Shown here one piece after another: positions 8,447 to 18,081 of a DNA stretch of 48,471 nucleotides; positions within the stretch are counted from its first letter, which is position 1; each line of letters begins with the position of its first letter. The stretch spans positions 585,642-634,112 of the forward strand of contig JAMPBN010000001.1 of NCBI GenBank assembly GCA_023666665.1, given 5' to 3'. Source of the stretch: Prevotella sp. (GTDB lineage Bacteria > Bacteroidota > Bacteroidia > Bacteroidales > Muribaculaceae). The translations under genes were made by a program, and so were the position numbers. The notes under the pieces were generated by a model that made no database searches, was not told the DNA's origin, and was given only the letters and a program-made list of their open reading frames with translations.

Positions 8447-8488
8447 TAACGCCCAGCGCCTAACGCCCAATGCCCAACGCCCAACAGC
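8447..8488 (+). repeat. Heptamer array of the AACGCC type, 6 units
   Basis: The units TAACGCC, CAGCGCC, TAACGCC, CAATGCC, CAACGCC and CAACAGC stand head to tail, just after the groEL terminator. The opposite strand has four GGG runs. It belongs to the same 7-nt family as the arrays at the uvrA and exbB ends. Confidence 0.8.
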
Positions 8489-8529
8489 TATTTTTTTGCA
8501 CAAATTGGGGTGGTTTTGGAAATTTTGTG

Positions 8530-8537
8530 TAAATTTG
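8530..8537 (+). promoter_or_regulatory. -7 box (TAAATTTG) for alaS
   Basis: TAAATTTG fits TAnnTTTG, in the extended context TTTTGTGTAAATTTGC. It lies 27 nt before the alaS ATG. A TTG at 8505-8507 is a possible -33 element (22-nt gap). Confidence 0.7.
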
Positions 8538-8564
8538 CACATTATATAACGCAAAAAAACAGTT

Positions 8565-11186
8565 ATGCTGACAGCTAAAGAAATTCGCGACTCTTTCAAA
8601 GAGTTTTTTAATTCCAAGGGTCACCAAATCGTACCCTCTGCCCCTATGGTCATCAAAGATGACCCCACTCTGATGTTTACAAACGCCGGAATGAATCAGT
8701 TTAAAGACATCATTCTCGGCAACAAAGCCGCAAAATATACCCGCGTGGCCGACTCTCAGAAGTGCCTGCGCGTCAGTGGTAAACACAACGACCTCGAAGA
8801 GGTTGGCATGGACACGTATCACCACACCATGTTCGAGATGCTCGGCAACTGGAGCTTCGGCGATTATTTCAAGCAGGAAGCGATTGACTGGGCCTGGGAA
8901 TATCTCGTCGACGTTCTGAAACTCAATCCCGACCGCCTCTACGCAACCGTATTCGAGGGCTCTCCCGAGGAGGGGCTGACCCGCGACGATGAGGCCGCCG
9001 CAATTTGGGAAAAACACCTCCCCAAGAGCCATATCATCAATGGCAACAAGCACGATAACTTCTGGGAAATGGGTGACACCGGCCCATGCGGCCCCTGCTC
9101 TGAAATCCACATTGACCTCCGATCTGAGGCGGAACGCGAGGCTAAGCCCGGTGCGGAACTCGTCAACCACGACCATCCGCAGGTTATTGAAATATGGAAT
9201 CTCGTGTTTATGCAGTACAACCGTAAGGCCGACGGCTCTCTTGAACCTCTGCCCGCCAAGGTTATCGACACCGGTATGGGTTTTGAACGCCTCTGTATGG
9301 CGCTCCAAGGCAAGACCTCAAACTACGATACCGACGTGTTTACGCCCCTCATCTCTACGATTTCACGCCTTTCCGGTAAAAAATATGGCGACGACAAGAA
9401 GGTTGACATCGCGATGCGCGTGATTGCCGACCACGTTCGCACCATCGCATTCTCCATCGCTGACAGCCAGCTTCCCGGCAACGCCAAAGCCGGGTATGTA
9501 ATTCGCCGTATTCTGCGTCGCGCCGTAAGATACGCATATACTTTCCTGGCGCAACGCGAAGCATTTATGTATCAGCTCGTTGATACGCTTATCGAATCAA
9601 TGGGCGAGGCGTATCCCGAATTACCCAAACAGCGCGAGCTGATAATGCGTGTAATTAAGGAGGAAGAAGACTCATTCCTCCGCACTCTCGAAAACGGCAT
9701 CAAGATGCTCGAAACCGCAATGGCTGAGGCTAAGGCTACCGGAAAAACGGAAATCTCAGGCAAACAGGCATTTGTGCTCTACGACACCTATGGCTTCCCG
9801 CTCGACCTTACGGAGCTGATTCTCAAAGAAAACGGAATGACACTCGACCACGCTGAGTTTGACTCCGAGATGCAGAAACAAAAAGAGCGCGCCCGCGCTG
9901 CTGCCGCAGTCGAGGCAGCCGACTGGGTGACGTTACGCTCCGGCGAACAGGAGTTCGTTGGCTACGACATCACCGCCTGCCCCGCAGAAATTCTGCGTTA
10001 TCGCCGCGTTAAGCAAAAGGGTCGCGAATACTATCAGATAGTTCTCTCTCAAACACCTTTCTACGGTGAGATGGGCGGACAGGTAGGCGACCACGGAACA
10101 CTGACCGATAACGTTACCGGCGAGATCGTTAAAATCTATGACACCAAGCGTGAAAACGGCATGAGCGTTCATCTCACCGAAACGCTCCCCACTAACCCCG
10201 AAGCGCAATTCACCGCCGCAATAGATACCGAAGCACGCCGCGCAACCGAGTGCAACCATACGGCTACTCACTTGCTCCACCTCGCTCTGCGTCAGGTGCT
10301 TGGCACACACGTTGAACAGAAAGGTTCATTCGTGAGTCCTGACATCTTGCGCTTTGACTTCTCCCATTTCCAAAAAGTTACCCCCGAGCAGCTCCGCCAG
10401 GTGGAACATATTGCCAACTCAATGGTTCGCAAGGCCATTGCGCTTGACGAACACCGCTGCGTACCCATCGACAAAGCCCGCGAAATGGGTGCTATGGCGC
10501 TGTTTGGCGAGAAATACGGCGATGAAGTGCGCGTAATTCGCTACGGCGAGAGCATTGAACTCTGCGGCGGTACCCACGTACCCAACACCGGGTGCATCGG
10601 CTTGATACGTATTATCTCCGAGGGTTCTACCGCTGCCGGAATCCGCCGTATCGAAGCTATCACCGGAGCTGCCACCGAGAAACTTCTCGACACGGTTCAA
10701 GATACTCTTCAGGGCATTGCCGCAATGTTTAACAATACCCCCGACCTTGCCGGCGCAATCCGCAAGGCGCTCGAAGAAAATACCGAGCTGCGCCACCAAG
10801 CTGAGGAAGCAGCGAAGCAAAAGATTCAGCAACACGCTGCCAAACTCGTTGAAGAGTCCAAGCCTCGCGACGGCGTTAAGGTTATTGAGGTCGGCGGCGT
10901 TATGGCTCCGGATGCAGTCAAGGGACTCGCATTTGCTGTTCGCGCAATTTCGCCCGATACTACCGCATTTATCGGCGCTACCAAAGACCCGCAAGGCAAG
11001 CCGTTACTTACGGTGATGCTTACCGACGACCTCGTTAAGGGTGGACTAAACGCCTCGCAGATTGTGCGCGAGGCTGCCAAGGCCATCAAGGGCGGCGGCG
11101 GCGGTCAACCCGGCTTCGCTCAGGCCGGTGGCAAAGATTCCGAAGGCTTGCTGCACGCTGCCGAAATTCTCCGAAACTCCCTCTAA
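8565..11186 (+). CDS. alaS: Alanyl-tRNA synthetase
   Basis: AlaS charges tRNA-Ala. The 873-residue, full-length class II enzyme has an N-terminal catalytic domain with '[15 protein letters not shown]' and '[18 protein letters not shown]'. The editing domain has the zinc ligands of 'HTATH' (about residues 565-569) and '[10 protein letters not shown]' (about 667), which remove mis-charged serine or glycine. The C-terminal C-Ala domain is glycine-rich ('[15 protein letters not shown]'). The start at 8565 follows its own -7 box. The last residues and stop lie at the beginning of a 10-nt repeat array. Confidence 0.97.
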   Translation: MLTAKEIRDSFKEFFNSKGHQIVPSAPMVIKDDPTLMFTNAGMNQFKDIILGNKAAKYTRVADSQKCLRVSGKHNDLEEVGMDTYHHTMFEMLGNWSFGDYFKQEAIDWAWEYLVDVLKLNPDRLYATVFEGSPEEGLTRDDEAAAIWEKHLPKSHIINGNKHDNFWEMGDTGPCGPCSEIHIDLRSEAEREAKPGAELVNHDHPQVIEIWNLVFMQYNRKADGSLEPLPAKVIDTGMGFERLCMALQGKTSNYDTDVFTPLISTISRLSGKKYGDDKKVDIAMRVIADHVRTIAFSIADSQLPGNAKAGYVIRRILRRAVRYAYTFLAQREAFMYQLVDTLIESMGEAYPELPKQRELIMRVIKEEEDSFLRTLENGIKMLETAMAEAKATGKTEISGKQAFVLYDTYGFPLDLTELILKENGMTLDHAEFDSEMQKQKERARAAAAVEAADWVTLRSGEQEFVGYDITACPAEILRYRRVKQKGREYYQIVLSQTPFYGEMGGQVGDHGTLTDNVTGEIVKIYDTKRENGMSVHLTETLPTNPEAQFTAAIDTEARRATECNHTATHLLHLALRQVLGTHVEQKGSFVSPDILRFDFSHFQKVTPEQLRQVEHIANSMVRKAIALDEHRCVPIDKAREMGAMALFGEKYGDEVRVIRYGESIELCGGTHVPNTGCIGLIRIISEGSTAAGIRRIEAITGAATEKLLDTVQDTLQGIAAMFNNTPDLAGAIRKALEENTELRHQAEEAAKQKIQQHAAKLVEESKPRDGVKVIEVGGVMAPDAVKGLAFAVRAISPDTTAFIGATKDPQGKPLLTVMLTDDLVKGGLNASQIVREAAKAIKGGGGGQPGFAQAGGKDSEGLLHAAEILRNSL

Positions 11187-11211
11187 CTTCCTCTAACTTC
11201 CTCTAACTAAC
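11181..11211 (+). repeat. 10-nt tandem array at the alaS stop (CTCTAACTTC x2, then CTCTAACTAAC)
   Basis: Two copies of CTCTAACTTC and a third variant follow each other. The alaS TAA stop (11184-11186) is inside the first copy. The period of 10 again shifts frame, so TAA appears in all three frames. Confidence 0.75.
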
Positions 11212-11224
11212 AATCATTATCACC

Positions 11225-12913
11225 ATGGAACAGAAAGACATCGTACACATAGTCCAAAACGTTATCCGCAAGGAGTGGAATCGTCAGGCTCTTACCGACT
11301 TTAACGGCGAGTCAATGCAATATAAGGATCTTGGGCGTAAAATCGCAAAGCTCCACCTCCTCTTTGAACACACCGGCATCCAACCCGGCGACAAGATAGC
11401 GCTCTGCGGAAAAAATTCGGCTCAATGGGCTGTGTCTTTTTTTGCCATTATGACGTATGGCGCGGTAGTGGTGCCTCTGCTCCATGAGTTTAAGCCGGAC
11501 AATCTTCATCATCTTGTAAATCACTCCGATGCCAAGCTACTTTTTGTAGACAGTCATATCTACGAAAATCTTGACCCGGATTTGATGCCGAATGTTGCCG
11601 GAGTGGTGCGTATTCACGACTTTTCACTCTTCTTCTCGCGTAATGATAAACTCTCTGAAGCCCGCGCACACCTAAATGAATATTTCGGTGCAAAATATCC
11701 CGAGCGTTTCACGCCCGAAGATGTCAACTACTACGAAGTCAAGGATAGCAATTCGCTTGCGCTGATTAACTATACTTCCGGCTCTACCGGCTTCAGCAAG
11801 GGCGTAATGGTGCCTCACCGCGCAATTTGGAGCAATGTGGAGGCGGTGCTTCGTCTTCTTCATAATATGCCCAAGGCCGGCGACTCTATGGTGTGTATGC
11901 TCCCGATGGCTCATATGTATGGCCTCGTGATTGACCTTTGCCACGGTATCTGCAAGGGCGCACACCTCTACTTCCTGACTCGTCAGCCCTCGCCCAAGGT
12001 GCTTGTCGACGCGTTCCGTCAGGCTCAGCCGCGACTGATTATCACCGTGCCTCTGATTATTGAAAAAATTATCAAGACCAAGGTGTTCCCCACACTCGAT
12101 CGTCCGCTCAACCGCCTGCTGCTCCACACTCCGTATATCGACAAAAAGGTGCTTGAAAAGGTTCGTGCAGCCCTGATGGAGACATTTGGCGGAAAGTTGG
12201 AAATGATGATTGTGGGCGGTGCGGCACTCAATCGCGAAGTTGAGGAATTTCTGCACCGTATCAACTTCCCCATCACCGTTGGATATGGTATGACCGAATG
12301 TGCCCCGCTTATCGGGTTCTCGTTCGCCAAGGGAGTCAATGTTGAGCAGCAACGCGAGTATATACCGACGTCGTGCGGTGCCGTAGTGCCGCGTATGCAA
12401 GCAAAAATCCTCTCGCCTGACCCCGAACACATCCCCGGCGAACTTATGGTTAAGGGCGACAACGTGATGCTCGGCTATTATAAGAACGACCAGGCCACGG
12501 AGGCCATTATGCGCCCCGACGGCTGGATGCTTACCGGCGATGTGGGCACAATCGATGCTGACAACAATATCTTCTTGCGCGGTCGCAACAAAACTATGAT
12601 TCTCGGACCTAACGGTCAAAACATCTATCCCGAAGAGATTGAACAGAAACTCAACAATCTCCCATACGTGGCCGAAAGCCTCGTGATTGACGCCGGAGAA
12701 GGGCGCCTGAAAGCGCTGATTTATCCCGACCTCGACGAGGCACAGCGCGACGGCCTCAGTCGCGACCAGGTTATGGAGCGCATAAACCAGGACATTCAGA
12801 CGCTCAACCCCACCCTCGAGGCTTACCAGCGCATCCACTCCGTGAAATTCATTGACGAAGAGTTTGAGAAAACACCTAAGAAATCTATAAAACGTTATTT
12901 ATACACAGAATAA
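11225..12913 (+). CDS. AMP-binding acyl-CoA ligase (long-chain fatty acid type)
   Basis: The 562-residue member of the ANL superfamily should activate a fatty acid as acyl-AMP and then acyl-CoA. It shows the P-loop 'YTSGSTGFSKGVMVPHR' near residue 180 and the adenine motif 'YGMTECAPL' near 356. The hinge region has 'GWMLTGDVG' and 'RGRNKTMI', and a C-terminal subdomain ends with the catalytic lysine in 'TPKKSIKRYLY'. No signal peptide is present. It follows alaS after 38 nt that include the 10-nt repeat, and may share its transcript. The chain length of the substrate cannot be read from sequence. Confidence 0.9.
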   Translation: MEQKDIVHIVQNVIRKEWNRQALTDFNGESMQYKDLGRKIAKLHLLFEHTGIQPGDKIALCGKNSAQWAVSFFAIMTYGAVVVPLLHEFKPDNLHHLVNHSDAKLLFVDSHIYENLDPDLMPNVAGVVRIHDFSLFFSRNDKLSEARAHLNEYFGAKYPERFTPEDVNYYEVKDSNSLALINYTSGSTGFSKGVMVPHRAIWSNVEAVLRLLHNMPKAGDSMVCMLPMAHMYGLVIDLCHGICKGAHLYFLTRQPSPKVLVDAFRQAQPRLIITVPLIIEKIIKTKVFPTLDRPLNRLLLHTPYIDKKVLEKVRAALMETFGGKLEMMIVGGAALNREVEEFLHRINFPITVGYGMTECAPLIGFSFAKGVNVEQQREYIPTSCGAVVPRMQAKILSPDPEHIPGELMVKGDNVMLGYYKNDQATEAIMRPDGWMLTGDVGTIDADNNIFLRGRNKTMILGPNGQNIYPEEIEQKLNNLPYVAESLVIDAGEGRLKALIYPDLDEAQRDGLSRDQVMERINQDIQTLNPTLEAYQRIHSVKFIDEEFEKTPKKSIKRYLYTE

Positions 12914-12922
12914 TATTACACA

Positions 12923-14926
12923 ATGCAAAAACAACTTCTTTCTCTCTTGCTCGCCGGAGCAGTGATGTTGCCGGCATGGGGCGTACCTGCTCGTCGCGGG
13001 TATTATGAGAAAACCGACATCAATGGCCAAGCAGTCCGTGTGCAGCGCGTAGGCGATGAGTTCGGACACTATTGGGAAGATGCCAACGGCCAAAAATACA
13101 CAGTTAATGAAGACAGCCGCCTCGTTCCGGCAACGGAACAGACCGTTCAAGCCCTGAAATCGCGGGCCAACGCCCGCCGCGCCGCCCGCCGCATTCCCGG
13201 TAACGTCGGCAAATTTCCCGGCTCCACTTTCCCCTGCAAGGGTAAGCAAAAAGCCATAGTCATTCTGGTGGAATACAAAGATTGCAAGTTCAAAATCGGC
13301 GACGATGCCCGCGCAAAGCAGTATTTCACCGATATGCTTAATAAAGACGGTTTCAGCGAATATAACGGCACCGGCTCCGTCCACGAATATTTCATTGATT
13401 CCAGCAATGGCCAGTTTGACTGCCAGTTTGACCTCTTTGGCCCCATTACGCTCAAAAACAAACGCAGCTACTACGGCGGTAATGACTTTTACGGAGATGA
13501 CAAAGCTCCCGAGGAAATGGTTATTGAGGCCTGCAAGGCTCTCGATTCCGAAGTGAACTTTAAGGGCTACGACCGCGACAACGATGGCTACGTTGACAAC
13601 ATCTACGTAATCTACGCCGGCGAGGGCGAAGCCTCCTCCGACGTTGAAGACAGTGTTTGGCCCCACTCTTGGTCCCTCTCCGAAGCAGATGCTACATTCA
13701 AACTCGACGGCGTGACCATTGACACTTATGGCTGCTCCAACGAGTGGGAAATTTATAGCAATAACGGCAAGGGAGGTCCCGACGGCATCGGCACGTTCGT
13801 CCATGAGTTCTCTCACGTGATGGGCTTGCCCGACCTCTACCACACCGAAGACCAAAGTGTAACCTACACCCCCGGCTCCTGGAGCGTGCTTGACTATGGC
13901 CCTTACAACAACGACGGCCGCACACCCCCGGCCTACGGCGCATTTGAGCGCAACGCTATGGGTTGGATAGACCTCACCGAACTGACCGCCGATGCCGGCG
14001 ACCTGTTCCTATCCGACATCAACTATGCCAACGAAGCATATTCCATCACAAGCCCCACGAACTCGCAGGAATTTTATCTCATTGAGGCTCGTCAGCAGAA
14101 AGGTTGGGACAAGTATCTGCCCGGCGAGGGTATGCTGATTTGGCACGTTGACTATGATTCCGGCACCTGGGGTAACAACGCCGTCAACAACCTGCAGAGA
14201 CATCAAGGTGTAGACCTCATCGAGGCCGACGGCAAAACCTCTAAGGAAGAACGCGACTCGGGCGACTGCTTCCCCGGCAAGTCGAAAGTCACCTCATATT
14301 CTCCCAAGTGGTGGAGCGGCAACTCCGTAGGCCTGGATCTCAGCAACATCGCCGTGACCTCCGACGGCGGCGTGATGTTCACAGTAAGCCAAAACATCGG
14401 TGCCGGAAATAACCCCGGCGGTGAAGTTGGCGGCGACTTCTACACCGTCAGCGACGTTCTCAACGGCGGCGCTCCTTCTAATTCGGTTGTTCGTGGCTAC
14501 ATCATTGGCTGGGCAAATAATTGGAATGATAAAGGTGTATATTTCACTGCTTCCAACTGCAAAAGTGGAACAAATATTCTTATGGCAGATGACTCCGATG
14601 AACGCGATCGCGATTACATCATTCCGGTACAACTCCCCGATGGCAATGTGCGCAAGGAGCTGAACCTCTTAGATAATCCGACTAACCTTGGCCGTTATGT
14701 TGAAGTCACCGGTAAGGTAACTTCGTATTTTGGCACAATCGGAATCAAGGAAACAACATCTTACAGATTCATCAGCAATGCAGAGTCAGGTCTTATTGAA
14801 GAAGTAAGCACAGCCAGCCCCAAGGTTGACTCGCAGACCGTATATGACCTGCAAGGTCGCCCTGTTGCCAACCCGCGCGCCGGCCAGCTCTACATTCGCG
14901 GCGGAAAGCTGTTTCGTAATCAATAA
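12923..14926 (+). CDS. Secreted M6-family metalloprotease with DUF6359 and C-terminal sorting-like tail
   Basis: The 667-residue protein begins with a signal peptide (MQKQLLSLLLAGAVMLPAWG). The M6 (immune inhibitor A-like) catalytic domain spans about 80-490. Its zinc site is 'VHEFSHVMGLPD', with His294, Glu295 and His298 and the following aspartate. Residues about 513-625 match the DUF6359 OB-like domain ('VRGYIIGW', 'NILMADDSDERD', 'LNLLDNPTNLGRYVEVTG'). The tail 'VYDLQGRPVANPRAGQLYI' resembles the C-terminal domains of Bacteroidales exported proteins, some of which use type IX secretion; that route is inferred. Targets may be host or dietary proteins. It starts 9 nt after the acyl-CoA ligase. 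Confidence 0.88.
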   Translation: MQKQLLSLLLAGAVMLPAWGVPARRGYYEKTDINGQAVRVQRVGDEFGHYWEDANGQKYTVNEDSRLVPATEQTVQALKSRANARRAARRIPGNVGKFPGSTFPCKGKQKAIVILVEYKDCKFKIGDDARAKQYFTDMLNKDGFSEYNGTGSVHEYFIDSSNGQFDCQFDLFGPITLKNKRSYYGGNDFYGDDKAPEEMVIEACKALDSEVNFKGYDRDNDGYVDNIYVIYAGEGEASSDVEDSVWPHSWSLSEADATFKLDGVTIDTYGCSNEWEIYSNNGKGGPDGIGTFVHEFSHVMGLPDLYHTEDQSVTYTPGSWSVLDYGPYNNDGRTPPAYGAFERNAMGWIDLTELTADAGDLFLSDINYANEAYSITSPTNSQEFYLIEARQQKGWDKYLPGEGMLIWHVDYDSGTWGNNAVNNLQRHQGVDLIEADGKTSKEERDSGDCFPGKSKVTSYSPKWWSGNSVGLDLSNIAVTSDGGVMFTVSQNIGAGNNPGGEVGGDFYTVSDVLNGGAPSNSVVRGYIIGWANNWNDKGVYFTASNCKSGTNILMADDSDERDRDYIIPVQLPDGNVRKELNLLDNPTNLGRYVEVTGKVTSYFGTIGIKETTSYRFISNAESGLIEEVSTASPKVDSQTVYDLQGRPVANPRAGQLYIRGGKLFRNQ

Positions 14927-14934
14927 AATTTGCG

Positions 14935-14942
14935 TAACTTTG
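14935..14942 (+). promoter_or_regulatory. -7 box (TAACTTTG) for pta-ackA
   Basis: TAACTTTG occurs in the extended form ATTTGCGTAACTTTGC, 8 nt after the protease stop and 32 nt before the pta ATG. Confidence 0.8.
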
Positions 14943-14974
14943 CACCAATAAATGACCATATTTCAAGTTTAGAT

Positions 14975-15967
14975 ATGAACCTCCTACAGCAAATGACCGA
15001 ACGTGCGCGCACTCGTCAGCGCCGCGTAGTGCTCGCCGAGGGTACTGAAATCCGTACTCTCAAGGCCGCCAACCGTATTCTCGCCGAAGAACTTGCTCCC
15101 GTAACTCTCATCGGCAACCCCGCAGAAATCAACGCTTTGGCCGAGGAAAACAACCTCTCTGCAATCGCCAACGCCACGATTGTGAACCCCGCCGATTCCG
15201 AGGTTATCGCAAAGTATGCTCCGGTACTCCTGGAGCTGCGCAAAAAGAAGGGAATGACTCCCGAGCAGGCCGAACAGACTGCCGCCAACCCTCTCTATCT
15301 AGGCTGCCTGATAGTAAAATGCGGCGATGCCGACTGTATGGTTGCCGGCGCTGAAAACACCACCGGCGACGTGCTTCGCGCCGCATTCCAAGTTATCAAA
15401 ACCCGCCCGGGTATCGACGTTGTCAGCGGCGCGTTCGTTATGATTATGTCCGAAGGCGTTAACTACGGCACCGACGGCGTTATGGTATTTGCCGACTGCG
15501 CCGTAGTTCCCGACCCCACCGCCAAAGAACTCGCCCAAATCGCCATCAGCTCTGCCGAAACCGCCCGCAACATTGCCGGTATCGAACCCCACGTTGCCAT
15601 GCTCAGCTACTCAACCAAGGGTTCCGGCAAGGGTGAACGCGTCGACAAGGTAGTCGAAGCAACCAAGATTGCCAAGGAAATGGACCCATGTCTTGACCTC
15701 GACGGCGAACTTCAGGCCGATGCCGCTATCGTTGATGTCGTAGCCAAGAAGAAAGCTCCCGGCTCGGAAGTTGCCGGCAGAGCAAACGTGCTGGTGTTCC
15801 CCTCGCTCGAGGTTGGCAACATCGCCTATAAGCTCGTGCAACGCCTCGGCGGCGCACAGGCCATCGGCCCGGTGCTTCAGGGTCTTGCCGCTCCGGTCAA
15901 CGACCTCAGCCGCGGCGCATCGTGGGAAGACATCTACAAAACCATCATAATGACCTGTAACCAATGA
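14975..15967 (+). CDS. pta: Phosphate acetyltransferase
   Basis: Pta converts acetyl-CoA and phosphate to acetyl phosphate, the first half of acetate production with ATP gain. The 330-residue protein is the short form lacking the N-terminal DRTGG regulatory region. It shows 'RVVLAEGTEIRTLKAANRIL' near the start, 'DCMVAGAENTTGDVLRAA' and 'LSYSTKGSGKGE', and ends 'GASWEDIYKTIIMTCNQ'. An earlier in-frame TTG at 14930 lies upstream of the -7 box and is not credible; ATG 14975 gives the family N-terminus. The stop overlaps the ackA start (ATGA). Confidence 0.95.
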   Translation: MNLLQQMTERARTRQRRVVLAEGTEIRTLKAANRILAEELAPVTLIGNPAEINALAEENNLSAIANATIVNPADSEVIAKYAPVLLELRKKKGMTPEQAEQTAANPLYLGCLIVKCGDADCMVAGAENTTGDVLRAAFQVIKTRPGIDVVSGAFVMIMSEGVNYGTDGVMVFADCAVVPDPTAKELAQIAISSAETARNIAGIEPHVAMLSYSTKGSGKGERVDKVVEATKIAKEMDPCLDLDGELQADAAIVDVVAKKKAPGSEVAGRANVLVFPSLEVGNIAYKLVQRLGGAQAIGPVLQGLAAPVNDLSRGASWEDIYKTIIMTCNQ

Positions 15968-17172
15968 AAATATTAGTTCTCAATTGCGGAAGCAGCTCCG
16001 TAAAATATAAACTCATAGATACCACCTCAGAAGAGGTGTTGGCCGAGGGCGGCGTTGAAAAAATCGGACTGTCCGACGGATTCCTCAAATTTAAATTCCA
16101 CGGTGCAAAAGAAGTCAAGCAACTCGGCCTCGTTGACCACAAAGGCGCGGTTGAGGCAGTACTCAACATCCTTACCGATGCCAAGTTCGGTTGCATATCC
16201 TCGCTCAAAGATATTGATGCCGTAGGACACCGTCTGGTTCACGGCGGCACCAAGTTCTCCGGCTCCGTGCTGATTACCGATGAGGTTAAGAAGATGGTAC
16301 GCGAGTGCTATCCTCTTGCCCCGCTCCATAATCCTGCCAATATGACCGGCGTTGAAGCTATTGATGCATTGATGCCGGATGTTCCTCAGGTTGGTGTCTT
16401 TGACACGGCATTCCACCAGACTATGCCCGCAAAGGCATATATGTATGCTCTGCCTTACAAATATTACGAAGAAGACGGCCTGCGCCGCTACGGTTTCCAC
16501 GGCACGAGCCACCGCTATGTGTCGCAGCGCGTCTGCGAAATTCTCGGCGTGGATATTGCCAAACAGCGCATAATTACTTGCCATATCGGCAACGGCGGCT
16601 CCATAACCGCTATCGTTGGCGGCAAGAGCGTTGACACCTCAATGGGTCTGACTCCTACCGAGGGACTGATGATGGGTACTCGCTGCGGCGATGTTGACCC
16701 CGGAGCTCTCACCTACCTGATGGAACGCCACGGGCTGAGCGATGCCGACATTCAGAAGATGATCAACAAGGAGAGCGGCGTTGCTGCTATCAGCGGTATC
16801 TCAAACGATATGCGTGAGATTGAGGCAGCGGTAAATGCCGGCCACGAACGCGCCACGCTTGCCCTCGATATGTATGAACACCGCATTATAAAATATGTGG
16901 GCGCTTATGCTGCTGAAATGGGTGGCGTTGACATCATCGTGTTTACCGGCGGTGTCGGCGAAAATCAGACCGGCGTTCGCGAAAACGTTTGCGAACCACT
17001 GAAATTTATGGGCGTGGAAATCGACAAGGCCGTCAATTCCACAGTCCACGGCACCGAAACGGTAATCTCCACCCCCGCATCAAAGGTTAAAGTGGTGGTA
17101 GTACCCACTGACGAGGAACTTACCATAGCCCGCGACACAAAAGAAATTGTAGAACATATTTCAGGAAAATGA
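15964..17172 (+). CDS. ackA: Acetate kinase
   Basis: AckA makes ATP and acetate from acetyl phosphate. The 402-residue protein has the sugar-kinase/Hsp70 fold marks 'VLNCGSSSVKY' (residues 4-14), 'GHRLVHGG', 'FDTAFHQTMP' (catalytic Asp region), 'FHGTSHRYV', 'HIGNGGS' and 'VFTGGVGEN'. The length is normal. It overlaps pta by 4 bp and ddh by 4 bp, making a tightly coupled pta-ackA-ddh operon. It is the standard fermentative acetate branch expected of an anaerobic gut organism. Confidence 0.97.
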   Translation: MKILVLNCGSSSVKYKLIDTTSEEVLAEGGVEKIGLSDGFLKFKFHGAKEVKQLGLVDHKGAVEAVLNILTDAKFGCISSLKDIDAVGHRLVHGGTKFSGSVLITDEVKKMVRECYPLAPLHNPANMTGVEAIDALMPDVPQVGVFDTAFHQTMPAKAYMYALPYKYYEEDGLRRYGFHGTSHRYVSQRVCEILGVDIAKQRIITCHIGNGGSITAIVGGKSVDTSMGLTPTEGLMMGTRCGDVDPGALTYLMERHGLSDADIQKMINKESGVAAISGISNDMREIEAAVNAGHERATLALDMYEHRIIKYVGAYAAEMGGVDIIVFTGGVGENQTGVRENVCEPLKFMGVEIDKAVNSTVHGTETVISTPASKVKVVVVPTDEELTIARDTKEIVEHISGK

Positions 17173-18056
17173 AAGTAGCGATAGTTGGTTACGGCAACAT
17201 TGGCCGTTATGTGTTAGACTCCGTGCTCGAAGCTCCCGATATGGAACTCGCGGGCATAGTGCGCCGCTCGGTGGAGAATATCCCCTCGGAACTTCGCGAC
17301 TATAAAGTCGTTACCGACATTGCCGAGCTTGGTAAGATTGACGTCGCGATTCTCGCAACTCCCACTCGCCACGTCGAGGAAAATGCCGCGAAATATCTTG
17401 CTGCCGGAATCAACACCGTTGACTCGTTCGACATCCACGGCTCCATCCCCTCGCTGCGCAAACATCTCGGCGAAGTTGCCCGCGAACACGGCACCGTTGC
17501 CGTGATTTCCGCAGGCTGGGACCCGGGCAGTGACTCGGTTGTCCGCGCACTTATGGAGGCCGCCGCACCCAAGGGTGTTACATATACCAACTTCGGTCCC
17601 GGAATGAGTATGGGACATAGCGTCTGTGTTCGCTCCAAAGCCGGAGTTAAGGATGCCCTTTCAATGACCATACCTCTCGGCACGGGCATTCATCGCCGTA
17701 TGGTCTACGTAGAGCTGCTTCCCGGTGCAAAACTCGAGGAGGTTGCCGCCGCAGTCAAGGCCGATCCCTATTTTGCGTCGGATGAAACCCACGTTATTCA
17801 GGTTGACTCGGTAGATGCAGTTCGCGATATGGGCCACGGCGTGAATATGACCCGCAAGGGCACGAGCGGTCGCACACCCTCTCAGCGTCTGGAGTTCAAT
17901 ATGGCAATCAATAACCCCGCCCTGACGGCGCAGATTCTTGTGGGCGCGGCCCGCGCAGCAATGCGTCAGCAACCGGGTTGCTATACGATGATTGAAATTC
18001 CGGTGGTTGACCTCCTGCCCGGCAGCCGCGAGGACAACGTTGCACATCTCGTTTAA
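17169..18056 (+). CDS. ddh: meso-Diaminopimelate dehydrogenase
   Basis: Ddh reductively aminates tetrahydrodipicolinate to meso-DAP in one NADPH-dependent step, supplying lysine and peptidoglycan. The 295-residue protein has the dinucleotide-binding 'VAIVGYGNIGRYVL' at the N-terminus. The substrate-site segments 'SAGWDPGSDSVVRAL', 'FGPGMSMGHSV' and 'NNPALTAQILVGAARA' follow. The length is close to the family norm (about 300-325). It overlaps ackA by ATGA. Its stop codon TAA is the first unit of a heptamer array leading to surE. Confidence 0.93.
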   Translation: MKVAIVGYGNIGRYVLDSVLEAPDMELAGIVRRSVENIPSELRDYKVVTDIAELGKIDVAILATPTRHVEENAAKYLAAGINTVDSFDIHGSIPSLRKHLGEVAREHGTVAVISAGWDPGSDSVVRALMEAAAPKGVTYTNFGPGMSMGHSVCVRSKAGVKDALSMTIPLGTGIHRRMVYVELLPGAKLEEVAAAVKADPYFASDETHVIQVDSVDAVRDMGHGVNMTRKGTSGRTPSQRLEFNMAINNPALTAQILVGAARAAMRQQPGCYTMIEIPVVDLLPGSREDNVAHLV

Positions 18057-18081
18057 TTAGCAATTAGCAATTAGTAATTAT
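18054..18081 (+). repeat. Heptamer array bridging the ddh stop and the surE start (4 units)
   Basis: The units TAATTAG, CAATTAG, CAATTAG and TAATTAT begin exactly at the ddh TAA and run into the surE ATG (18080). The whole intergenic gap is repeat. Confidence 0.75.

Noticed and set aside
11672-13855. Long minus-strand frames opposite the acyl-CoA ligase and the M6 protease
   Set aside because: They mirror genuine plus-strand genes with clear motifs, and their own translations show no family features.
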